Shown piece after piece: positions 1 through 6,144 of a stretch of DNA of 7,208 nucleotides (position 1 is the first letter of the stretch; every line of letters starts with the position of its first letter). This DNA comes from Bacteroidota bacterium (GTDB taxonomy: Bacteria; Bacteroidota; Ignavibacteria; UBA10030): the NCBI GenBank assembly GCA_003453835.1, contig DMMN01000356.1:997-8204 (forward strand), in the 5' to 3' direction. The notes below the pieces were generated by a model. The model worked only from the letters and a program-made list of their open reading frames with translations, searched no databases and was not told where the DNA came from. The translations under genes and the position numbers were made by a program.

Positions 1-279
1 CGACAGCAATTGACCCCAACAATAATTCGCTTTTCCTGAGGCGGTCAACTTGAGTAAGTACTTTTTGGACGGCCTCGAGCGATGTCGAAGACTGCACTCC
101 TACAGCCACACCGAACACGCTTCAACTTCGTCGCGCTCGGCTCCCGGACTCGCTTCACTTCCCTGAACTCGGCTGAATTTTTCTTCGTTCCCAGCAGGAT
201 TGGCAATCTGTCTCCAGAGCTTGTCGAGTTTACGTAGCCTAAAGAGTCAGTCTGCGCGTAGTGAGCCCAGACGATTCTT

Positions 280-352
280 GTCGGGGCGAACAAAGTCGAA
301 GACTGCGCAGAGTGCAGGCTTCTTGCATCACCCCCTTCGACTTCGTCCCGAC
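280..352. repeat. Long imperfect inverted repeat
   Basis: The arms 280-290 and 342-352 pair over 11 positions (one G-U). After a four-base bulge (291-294), 295-301 pairs with 335-341 over 7 positions, giving a stem of about 18 pairs around an apical segment 302-334. A smaller hairpin, 298-306 against 314-322 (8 of 9 pairs, seven-base loop), competes with the inner part. The right arm also belongs to the next hairpin (345-352 with 360-367), so the folds exclude each other. This fits a REP-like palindromic element or a structured RNA; no coding explanation is apparent. Confidence 0.55.
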
Positions 353-381
353 AGAAACCGTCGGGACTTCGCTCAGGGTGA
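328..381. repeat. Nested palindrome with inner hairpin
   Basis: An outer pair TCACCC (328-333) and GGGTGA (376-381) surrounds a perfect 8-base hairpin, GTCCCGAC at 345-352 with GTCGGGAC at 360-367 and a seven-base loop. GACTTCG occurs at 339-345 and again at 365-371, directly flanking the inner hairpin. Removing 345-370 would join the flanks into a continuous TTCGACTTCGCTCAGGGTGA, a type of intergenic repeat I recall as widespread in bacterial genomes (memory, not checked). No T-run follows the 3' arm, so it does not look like an intrinsic terminator. Confidence 0.5.
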
Positions 382-430
382 CTTCAAGTCTGTACTTTTC
401 CGGCCAAAGTAGGCTTGTGCAGAGCTTACC

Positions 431-462
431 TTGACTTTTGGAGCAAAAAATGCCTAAATTTG
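431..462 (+). promoter_or_regulatory. Bacteroidota-type promoter of korAB
   Basis: TTG at 431-433 is followed after 21 bases by TAAATTTG at 455-462. The latter matches the Bacteroidota -7 consensus TAnnTTTG exactly, and the spacing lies within the range described for that group. The same bases can be read as a sigma-70 site: TTGACT at 431-436 and TAAATT at 455-460 with an 18-base spacer. Transcription would start near 467-470, giving a leader of about 50 bases before the korA start at 522. Confidence 0.55.
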
Positions 463-503
463 TCACAGTTTTGCAGTGATAGCGCATGAGAAATGAATAA
501 TCT

Positions 504-510
504 GAGAGGA
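504..510 (+). promoter_or_regulatory. Ribosome binding site of korA
   Basis: GAGAGGA ends 11 bases before the ATG at 522, slightly longer than the ideal spacing. It is the only purine-rich match near this start, and the encoded N-terminus runs straight into the conserved first strand of the gamma domain, so the start is well supported. Confidence 0.5.
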
Positions 511-521
511 AGTCTTGCTCC

Positions 522-2363
522 ATGAGTGAAAAAACAGTTCAGAGTCTTAGTGAGGTAACGATCCGGTTCGCCGGCGATTCGGGCGACGGCATGCAGCTCA
601 CAGGCACCCAGTTTACGAACACGACCGCGATCCTTGGCAATGACCTCAGCACCCTTCCCGACTATCCCGCGGAAATCCGGGCCCCTGCAGGGACGCTCTT
701 CGGCGTCAGCGGATTTCAAATCCACTTCGGCAGCATGGAGATTCACACGCCGGGTGATCAATGCGACGTGCTCGTGGCAATGAACGCCGCCGCTTTGAAG
801 GTCAATCTCGTCAGCCTTATCGATGGCGGTACCATCATCGTCAATACCGACGGCTTCAACGATAAGAACCTCAAGCTCTCCGGCTACAAAGAGAACCCCC
901 TCCGGAACGGTTCTCTGGACAGATACCGCGTCTTCGAGGTTGACATTACAAAATTGACCGCCCTCGCGCTCCAAGACTTGAATCTATCGAGCAAGATGGT
1001 GGATCGATCCAAGAATTTCTTTGCCCTCGGCATGATGTATTGGATGTACAACCGACCGATGGAGCCGACGATTGAGTGGATCAACGGCAAGTTCGTCAAC
1101 AAGCCTGAGATCAAGGAGGCGAACTTGCGAGTGCTGAAGGCCGGATGGAACTACGGAGAGACGACGGAGATCTTTGCGGTTCGCTATGAAGTCGGACCCG
1201 CAAAACTCGCGCCCGGAAGATACCGAAACATCACTGGAAACCAAGCGGTTGCCTGGGGGATGATGGCTGCCGCAAAAAAGGCAAACCTCGAGTTGTTTCT
1301 TGGCAGCTACCCGATTACTCCGGCAAGTGATATTCTCCACGAGCTCTCCATCTATAAGCAGTTTGGCGTGAAGACATTCCAGGCCGAGGATGAGATCGCA
1401 GGCATTTGCTCGGCCCTCGGCGCTTCCTTTGGCGGGGCACTTGGCGTGACCACAACGAGCGGGCCAGGCGTCGCTCTCAAGTCCGAGGCAATTGGTCTGG
1501 CGGTCATGGTGGAATTGCCGCTTGTCATTGTAAATGTCCAACGAGGAGGACCAAGTACCGGTCTCCCGACCAAAACCGAGCAATCGGATCTCTTGCAGGC
1601 ACTCTACGGACGCAATGGCGAGGCCCCCGTTCCCATTGTCGCGGCTTCGACACCGGCGGACTGCTTCGATGCAGTGTTTGAAGCTTCCCGCCTTGCGTTG
1701 AAGTTCATGACCCCAGTCTTCTGCCTGACCGACGGCTATCTGGGGAATGGATCCGAGCCATGGCTCATCCCGGACTACAACTCCCTTCCCGATATCGCTT
1801 GCTCCTTCAGGAAGGATGCCGAGGGATTCTTCCCGTACCTGCGCGATGAGCAAACGCTGGCTCGTCCTTGGGTCATTCCGGGAACGCCCGGGCTCGAGCA
1901 CCGGATAGGCGGGCTTGAGAAACAGCATATCACCGGGAACGTCAGCTACGATCCGGCGAACCACGAGCTGATGACGAAACTGCGCGCAGAAAAAGTGGAA
2001 CGCATCGCCGATGACATCCCGCCGGCAACGGTCGAAGGGGATGACCACGGGGAAGTTCTCGTCGTCGGGTGGGGCGGGACATACGGAGCCATTAAGACGG
2101 CCGTTATGCGACATCGGCAGAAGGGACATTCTGTGTCGCACCTCCATCTGCGCTATGTGAATCCGATGCAGAAGAACGTCGGCGAGATTCTGTACAGGTT
2201 CAAACACATCTTGGTGCCGGAGCTGAACCTTGGTCAGCTCGTGAAGGTCTTGCGCGCAAAGTATCTCGTTCCGGCGACGGGGCTCAACAAGATCCAGGGG
2301 CTGCCATTCAAGGCAATCGAGATTGAGAAGAAGATTGATGAAATACTGAAAGGGAATGCATGA
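522..2363 (+). CDS. korA: 2-oxoglutarate:ferredoxin oxidoreductase, fused gamma-alpha subunit
   Basis: This 613-residue protein is the large subunit of a 2-oxoacid:ferredoxin oxidoreductase, a cytoplasmic enzyme converting 2-oxoglutarate and CoA to succinyl-CoA and CO2 with reduction of ferredoxin, or running in reverse when the reductive TCA cycle operates. Residues about 10-200 form the gamma domain, opening with [17 protein letters not shown] (12-28). The alpha, pyrimidine-binding domain starts near residue 236 and carries the YPITP motif (263-267) characteristic of the family's active site, then QAEDE (287-291), TSGPG (312-316) and [11 protein letters not shown] (340-350). A transketolase C-terminal-like domain begins near 511. 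The gamma-alpha fusion and the length fit two-subunit enzymes such as mycobacterial KorA. The stop overlaps the korB start, so the subunits are probably co-translated. No ferredoxin-like domain is present. Substrate choice is by family resemblance; a pyruvate or broader 2-oxoacid preference cannot be excluded. Confidence 0.93.
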   Translation: MSEKTVQSLSEVTIRFAGDSGDGMQLTGTQFTNTTAILGNDLSTLPDYPAEIRAPAGTLFGVSGFQIHFGSMEIHTPGDQCDVLVAMNAAALKVNLVSLIDGGTIIVNTDGFNDKNLKLSGYKENPLRNGSLDRYRVFEVDITKLTALALQDLNLSSKMVDRSKNFFALGMMYWMYNRPMEPTIEWINGKFVNKPEIKEANLRVLKAGWNYGETTEIFAVRYEVGPAKLAPGRYRNITGNQAVAWGMMAAAKKANLELFLGSYPITPASDILHELSIYKQFGVKTFQAEDEIAGICSALGASFGGALGVTTTSGPGVALKSEAIGLAVMVELPLVIVNVQRGGPSTGLPTKTEQSDLLQALYGRNGEAPVPIVAASTPADCFDAVFEASRLALKFMTPVFCLTDGYLGNGSEPWLIPDYNSLPDIACSFRKDAEGFFPYLRDEQTLARPWVIPGTPGLEHRIGGLEKQHITGNVSYDPANHELMTKLRAEKVERIADDIPPATVEGDDHGEVLVVGWGGTYGAIKTAVMRHRQKGHSVSHLHLRYVNPMQKNVGEILYRFKHILVPELNLGQLVKVLRAKYLVPATGLNKIQGLPFKAIEIEKKIDEILKGNA

Positions 2364-3409
2364 ACACGCTCGTTGAAGATACTCTGAAAGCAACCGCAAT
2401 AGACCAGCCAAAGTACAGCGCCAAAGATTTCCAGAGCGATCAGGACGTCCGATGGTGCCCGGGATGCGGCGATTACTCCATTCTCGCGCAGACCCAACGC
2501 GTCATGCCCGAGCTTGGAATTCCAAAACACAAGATGGTGTTCGTTTCCGGCATCGGCTGCTCAAGCCGCTTTCCATACTACATGAATACTTACGGCTTCC
2601 ATAGCATTCATGGTCGGGCGACGGCAATTGCCTCCGGACTCAAGATGGCTCGTCCCGACCTTTCTGTTTGGGTCGTTACCGGCGACGGCGACGGAATGAG
2701 CATCGGCGGCAATCACTTCATCCATTTGATGCGCCGCAACATCGATGTTAACGTCCTCCTCTTCAACAATCAGATCTACGGATTGACCAAGGGACAGTAC
2801 TCTCCGACTTCCGAAAAAGGAAAGATCACCAAATCGACTCCCTATGGATCGCTCGATTATCCGTTCAATCCGGCCTCCCTGGCGCTGGGGGCCAGCGCGA
2901 CGTTCGTCGCGCGCTCGCTCGACCGCGATCCCCGGCACATGCAAACCATCATTCGAAGGGCCGCCGATCACCGCGGAACTTCGTTCGTCGAGATCTACCA
3001 GAACTGCAATGTCTTCAACGACGGCGCGTTCTACCAGTTCACGGAAAAAGAAAGCAAAGACGAGAGCGTCGTCTTCATCGAGCACGGGAAGCCTCTCGTC
3101 TTCGGCAAAGAGAAGGACAAAGGGATCCGACTGAACGGATTCAGCCCCGAAGTCGTTTCGCTGAAGGATGGATCATGGTCAGTAAGTGATCTCCTGGTTC
3201 ATGACGAAAAGGACACAACGCTTTCCTTCATCCTTGCCGACATGACCTACAAACCGGGGCTGCCGAGACCCGTGGGCATCTTCCTGGCGTTGGATCGCCC
3301 CGTCTATGAAGAAGAGATGGTTCGACAAATCAATTTCGCTCAGGAGAAACAATCCGATGGCGATATGGCGAAATTGCTGAACTCAGGGGACACGTGGATC
3401 GTCCAGTAG
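2360..3409 (+). CDS. korB: 2-oxoglutarate:ferredoxin oxidoreductase, beta subunit
   Basis: This 349-residue partner of KorA binds thiamine diphosphate and the single [4Fe-4S] cluster. The cluster ligands are visible as WCPGCG (Cys33 and Cys36), GIGCSS (Cys67) and QNCNVF (Cys216), the same four-cysteine arrangement as in archaeal two-subunit enzymes. The thiamine diphosphate/magnesium motif is GDGDG at 108-112, ending at the paired Asn136-Asn137 of [14 protein letters not shown]. The IHGRA segment (83-87) is also typical. The tail from about 250 to 349 is the usual C-terminal extension of bacterial KorB. The ATG shares its last two bases with the korA stop codon (ATGA), and AAAGGG sits just upstream inside korA, indicating translational coupling. 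A strong terminator follows 18 bases after the stop. Electrons must go to a separately encoded ferredoxin, since none lies in the window. Confidence 0.94.
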   Translation: MNTLVEDTLKATAIDQPKYSAKDFQSDQDVRWCPGCGDYSILAQTQRVMPELGIPKHKMVFVSGIGCSSRFPYYMNTYGFHSIHGRATAIASGLKMARPDLSVWVVTGDGDGMSIGGNHFIHLMRRNIDVNVLLFNNQIYGLTKGQYSPTSEKGKITKSTPYGSLDYPFNPASLALGASATFVARSLDRDPRHMQTIIRRAADHRGTSFVEIYQNCNVFNDGAFYQFTEKESKDESVVFIEHGKPLVFGKEKDKGIRLNGFSPEVVSLKDGSWSVSDLLVHDEKDTTLSFILADMTYKPGLPRPVGIFLALDRPVYEEEMVRQINFAQEKQSDGDMAKLLNSGDTWIVQ

Positions 3410-3426
3410 CGGGGTAAACCTCTTCG

Positions 3427-3466
3427 AAAAGGTGTGGCTGATCGTGTCGGTCACACCTTTTTTGTT
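3427..3466 (+). terminator. Intrinsic terminator after korB
   Basis: AAAAGGTGTG (3427-3436) pairs perfectly with CACACCTTTT (3452-3461). The enclosed 15 bases can pair further (six pairs, three of them G-U) down to a three-base loop, so the stem may reach 16 pairs. A run of six T's at 3458-3463 completes a classic rho-independent terminator. It separates korAB from the next unit. Confidence 0.85.
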
Positions 3467-3538
3467 AGTCACGTACACCTGCGGTGAAGCGCCGCGCGAG
3501 GCACGCACGCCGATCTTCAACGATCTGAACAGTAGTCC

Positions 3539-3546
3539 GGGAGAAG
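3539..3546 (+). promoter_or_regulatory. Ribosome binding site of the DHH gene, supports TTG start
   Basis: GGGAGAAG lies 7 bases before the TTG at 3554 and follows an in-frame TAG at 3533-3535. No ATG or GTG start lies between that stop and the conserved first motif, so the TTG is the only reasonable start. I see no clear promoter between the terminator and this site. Confidence 0.55.
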
Positions 3547-3553
3547 AGAGAGA

Positions 3554-4540
3554 TTGCAGCAGGAATTTGAAGCTCTGAGAAAGATCATCGATGAGAAGCG
3601 CCGCTTTGTCCTGACGACCCACGTCAATCCGGACGCAGACGGGATTGGGTCAGAACTCGCCCTCGCCGCGTTTCTAAACGCCAGGGGAAAAGAGACATCG
3701 ATCCTCAATCACCACGCAACCCCTTGGCACTGCCGGTTCCTCGATCCCCCGCGACGCGTTGCTGAATTCGATGAGAGAAGAGACTCCCCGCTACTCCTCG
3801 ATGCCGAAGTGATCTTCGTCCTCGATGCTAATCATCCGGATCGGCTGGGGAGTCTGAAGCCCTTCGTCCTCCAGAGTCGCGCTTTCAAGATTTGCATCGA
3901 CCATCATCTCGAGGGGGACGACTTCGCCGGCCTGAATTTGATCGACGAAGCCTCGGCAGCCACCGGCGAAATCCTCTACCGACTTCTCACCTTCATCGAC
4001 GAGAAAGCCATTACGGAAGAGATCGCCACGTGTTTGTACACCGCGATCATGACCGATACCGGATCGTTCCGCTTTCCAAAGACGAATCCGGAGTTGCATC
4101 GAATCGTGGCGGACTTGATCGAGCGAGGTGCCGACCCAGTGAGGACATATCAACAGGTGTACGAACGGAGCACCTCAGGCCGTCTGAGGTTGCTCGGCAG
4201 AGCCCTTGCAGGCCTGACAATGGCTCATCATGACAAGCTCGCGTATTTTGTCGTCACCCGCGAGATGTTCAGGGAAACGGGGACGAACGAAGCCGATACG
4301 GACAACTTCATCTCGTCTGCGCTGACGATAGAAGGCGTGCAGATCGGATTGATGTTTACGGAAATGCCGGATTGTGTGAAGATCAGCTTCCGTTCCAAAG
4401 GGGATATCCCCATCAATCTTCTTGCACGCGACTTTGGTGGAAACGGTCACAAGAACGCAGCAGGAGCAAGGGTGCACAATGACAAGCTTGTGGAAATCAT
4501 AGCCCGAGTTCTTGAACGGTCACAGCATTATATACCATAA
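3554..4540 (+). CDS. nrnA: DHH/DHHA1 phosphoesterase, NrnA-type oligoribonuclease/pAp phosphatase
   Basis: This 328-residue protein has the order and length of the NrnA family, cytoplasmic manganese enzymes that degrade 2-5-nucleotide RNAs from the end and remove the 3' phosphate of pAp. Motif I is THVNPDADGIGSE (22-34, with His23, Asp27 and Asp29), motif II has Asp91 in VLDANHPDRLG, motif III is the name-giving Asp116-His117-His118, and motif IV has Asp168 in MTDTGSF. The C-terminal DHHA1 domain ends with the substrate-binding glycine-rich loop GGNGHKNAAG (295-304). All metal ligands expected for the family are present. Translation starts at a TTG. The gene ends 10 bases before pepA, so the two are probably co-transcribed. 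Whether nanoRNA or pAp is the main substrate cannot be decided from sequence; other stand-alone DHH proteins, such as cyclic-dinucleotide phosphodiesterases, share the fold but usually carry extra N-terminal domains. Confidence 0.85.
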   Translation: MQQEFEALRKIIDEKRRFVLTTHVNPDADGIGSELALAAFLNARGKETSILNHHATPWHCRFLDPPRRVAEFDERRDSPLLLDAEVIFVLDANHPDRLGSLKPFVLQSRAFKICIDHHLEGDDFAGLNLIDEASAATGEILYRLLTFIDEKAITEEIATCLYTAIMTDTGSFRFPKTNPELHRIVADLIERGADPVRTYQQVYERSTSGRLRLLGRALAGLTMAHHDKLAYFVVTREMFRETGTNEADTDNFISSALTIEGVQIGLMFTEMPDCVKISFRSKGDIPINLLARDFGGNGHKNAAGARVHNDKLVEIIARVLERSQHYIP

Positions 4541-4546
4541 AGGGGA
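4539..4546 (+). promoter_or_regulatory. Ribosome binding site deciding the pepA start
   Basis: AAAGGGGA overlaps the TAA stop of the DHH gene (4538-4540) and lies 4 bases before the ATG at 4551. This strong site favours 4551 over the in-frame TTG at 4512, which lies inside the DHH gene and would add 13 residues with no family resemblance. The overlap of stop codon and binding site suggests coupled translation. Confidence 0.7.
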
Positions 4547-4550
4547 AGAC

Positions 4551-6038
4551 ATGCGGCTCACGTTTCGTCGATCGTCACTCAGCAGGATTAAAACGGACCT
4601 CCTCGCGCTCTTCCTTCATCAGGACGAAAGAACATTCAAGAAAGAAATCGCTGAGTATTCGAAGAAGCTTGGCGCTCGTTTTTCGCCCGTGGATGCAGGA
4701 GATTTTTCGGGGAAAGAAGGGGAGGCTGCGCTTGTCTATCTGCAAAAAGGATCGGCTGCACGCAGGCTCCTGCTCGTCGGAGTCGGTGAATCAAGAAACG
4801 CCACGCTCGAAAAGTATCGACGCGCAGCGGCAGTCGCCGCGAAACGTGCCAGATCCCTCAAAGCAAAACAAGTTGCACTGTATCTCCCGCCACTATCTTC
4901 CCATGTGGCTGAAGGAATGTTCGCGTTCGCCGAGGGAGCGTATCTCTCCCTTTACAGATTCGACAAGTACCTCACCAAAAAAAGCGGGGCGAATGCTAAT
5001 TCAAAAGTGGAGGAGATCGTGCTCTGCAGCGACAAGCCGCGGATGGTGAAGGTCGGAGCGAGCGCAATTCAACAGGCGCAAGTTGTGTGTGAAGCTACGT
5101 GCCTCGCGCGCGATCTTTCGAACGCACCGGGGAACGAGATTTACCCGGAGACCCTTGCCGAGGCGGCCCGGCAATCGGCGGAACGGTCCGGCTACACCGC
5201 AACGGTGCTGGATGAGAGGGAGATCAAAGATCTGGGAATGGGTGGCATCGTCGGCGTGTCTCTGGGGAGTTCCCGCCCCCCTCGGCTCATCATCCTGGAG
5301 TACGGCCCCTCATCCGGCAAAACGATGGTGTTGGTTGGGAAGGGAGTCACCTTTGATACCGGCGGCATCTCGATCAAACCATCTGCAGGTATGGCCGAAA
5401 TGAAAATGGATATGGCGGGAGCGGCGGCCGTCATCGGAACGTTTGAAGCCGTTGCACGGCTAAAGCTTCCCATCCATCTGGTCGGTTTGATTCCGGCAGT
5501 GGAAAACATGCCGGGAGGAAACTCAATCCGTCCGGGGGACATTCTGCGTCACTTCGACGGGAAAACATCCGAAGTCGACAATACCGACGCCGAGGGGCGC
5601 TTGATTCTCGCCGACGCTCTGGCGTATGCGGAAAAATTCAAGCCTGCCGCTGTCATCGATTTGGCCACCTTGACGGGAGCTTGCGTCGTTGCACTCGGAC
5701 ATCATGCAAGCGGGATGATGGGCAACGACGAGAATCTCATGGGAAGATTGAAAAAAGCCGGCGACAAGACGTACGAACGCGTCTGGCCGCTCCCGCTCTA
5801 CGATGAGTACGAAAAGCTCATCAAGAGCGACGTCGCAGACGTTAAGAATACGGGCGGAAGATGGGCGGGAGCGATCACCGCCGGCTGGTTCCTCAAGAAG
5901 TTTGTCGGGAACTACAAATGGGTGCATCTGGACATCGCCGGAACGGCCATCCTTGAGGAACCATCAGACTATGCTCAACGAGGGGGCTCCGGAGTGGGCG
6001 TCAGATTGTTGACCGAGTTTCTGAAGGGATGGAAGTGA
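4551..6038 (+). CDS. pepA: Leucyl aminopeptidase, M17 family (cytosol aminopeptidase)
   Basis: This 495-residue protein removes N-terminal residues, leucine preferred, from short peptides. M17 enzymes are cytoplasmic homohexamers with two metal ions per active site. The N-terminal macro-like domain (about 1-160) is poorly conserved, as usual. The catalytic domain carries VGKGVTFDTGGISIKPS with Lys264, Asp269 and catalytic Lys276, then KMDMAGAAAV with Asp287, and the signature NTDAEGRLILADALAYA with Asp346, Glu348 and catalytic Arg350. These correspond one-to-one to the metal-binding and catalytic residues of E. coli PepA, so the enzyme should be active. No signal peptide is present. The length is typical for the family. 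The gene directly follows the DHH phosphoesterase, which fits a small salvage operon for peptides and oligonucleotides. PepA of E. coli also binds DNA in site-specific recombination; nothing here tests that role. Confidence 0.93.
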   Translation: MRLTFRRSSLSRIKTDLLALFLHQDERTFKKEIAEYSKKLGARFSPVDAGDFSGKEGEAALVYLQKGSAARRLLLVGVGESRNATLEKYRRAAAVAAKRARSLKAKQVALYLPPLSSHVAEGMFAFAEGAYLSLYRFDKYLTKKSGANANSKVEEIVLCSDKPRMVKVGASAIQQAQVVCEATCLARDLSNAPGNEIYPETLAEAARQSAERSGYTATVLDEREIKDLGMGGIVGVSLGSSRPPRLIILEYGPSSGKTMVLVGKGVTFDTGGISIKPSAGMAEMKMDMAGAAAVIGTFEAVARLKLPIHLVGLIPAVENMPGGNSIRPGDILRHFDGKTSEVDNTDAEGRLILADALAYAEKFKPAAVIDLATLTGACVVALGHHASGMMGNDENLMGRLKKAGDKTYERVWPLPLYDEYEKLIKSDVADVKNTGGRWAGAITAGWFLKKFVGNYKWVHLDIAGTAILEEPSDYAQRGGSGVGVRLLTEFLKGWK

Positions 6039-6045
6039 AGGCTCA

Positions 6046-6070
6046 CCGGCATCGCGGTCAGCGTTGCCGG
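6046..6070 (+). terminator. Hairpin after pepA, possible weak terminator
   Basis: CCGGCA (6046-6051) pairs with TGCCGG (6065-6070). After a T-T mismatch, CGC (6053-6055) pairs with GCG (6061-6063) around a five-base loop. The stem starts 8 bases after the pepA stop. The following bases, CTGCTTGACTTCTTT, are only moderately T-rich, so termination may be partial or need Rho. Confidence 0.35.
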
Positions 6071-6082
6071 CTGCTTGACTTC

Positions 6083-6114
6083 TTTGGATGTCTTACCAAT
6101 TCTTGTTACTTTTG
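6083..6114 (+). promoter_or_regulatory. Bacteroidota-type promoter before the GWxTD-like gene
   Basis: TTTG at 6083-6086 is followed after 20 bases by TACTTTTG at 6107-6114, an exact match to TAnnTTTG with the spacing expected for Bacteroidota primary promoters. Transcription would begin around 6119-6122, leaving a short leader that just includes the ribosome binding site. No good sigma-70 -10 box lies 16-18 bases after the nearby TTGACT at 6075. Confidence 0.5.
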
Positions 6115-6127
6115 CGGCGCACACCAT

Positions 6128-6134
6128 AAGGGGG
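6128..6134 (+). promoter_or_regulatory. Ribosome binding site of the GWxTD-like gene
   Basis: AAGGGGG ends 10 bases before the ATG at 6145 and overlaps an in-frame TAA at 6127-6129, so translation cannot begin further upstream. A TTG at 6142 directly precedes the ATG and could serve instead, changing the protein by one residue. Confidence 0.6.
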
Positions 6135-6144
6135 AACGACCTTG

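Larger units (their letters stand above)
1..420. other. Gene-free, repeat-rich intergenic region
   Basis: I find no supportable gene here. The short open frames on both strands have no recognisable domain, and they cross palindromic repeats that would give low-complexity peptides. What the stretch does hold is a family of related motifs around TTCGACTTCG and its complement: positions 76-95 and 287-306 match at 17 of 20 bases, positions 121-132 and 336-347 match at 11 of 12, and several hairpins lie between 280 and 381. The first 50 bases could contain the tail of an upstream gene, since two + frames are open to stops at 37-39 and 49-51, but nothing allows a product call. The region reads as an intergenic repeat cluster, possibly transcribed. 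Confidence 0.6.

Noticed and set aside
10..48. Inverted repeat TTGACC (10-15) and GGTCAA (43-48)
   Set aside because: Six pairs with a 27-base loop and no T-run is expected by chance and does not make a convincing terminator.
45..523. Two overlapping - strand frames (45-293 and 239-523) in the upstream region
   Set aside because: They consist largely of the inverted repeat DNA, overlap each other in different frames, and show no domain or credible start context.
426..974. A 182-codon - strand frame over the korA promoter and 5' end
   Set aside because: Over korA it is again codon-aligned antisense, and it runs across the promoter. There is no motif and no supporting ribosome binding site.
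984..2411. A 475-codon open frame on the - strand opposite korA
   Set aside because: Its codons lie exactly opposite the korA codons, so it stays open simply because korA avoids TTA, CTA and TCA. Its translation shows no recognisable domain, while korA is unmistakable.
2844..3134. A + strand frame inside korB with an arginine- and serine-rich product
   Set aside because: It is a frame-shifted shadow of korB, whose Cys216 region is encoded in the same stretch. The composition is typical of a wrong frame.
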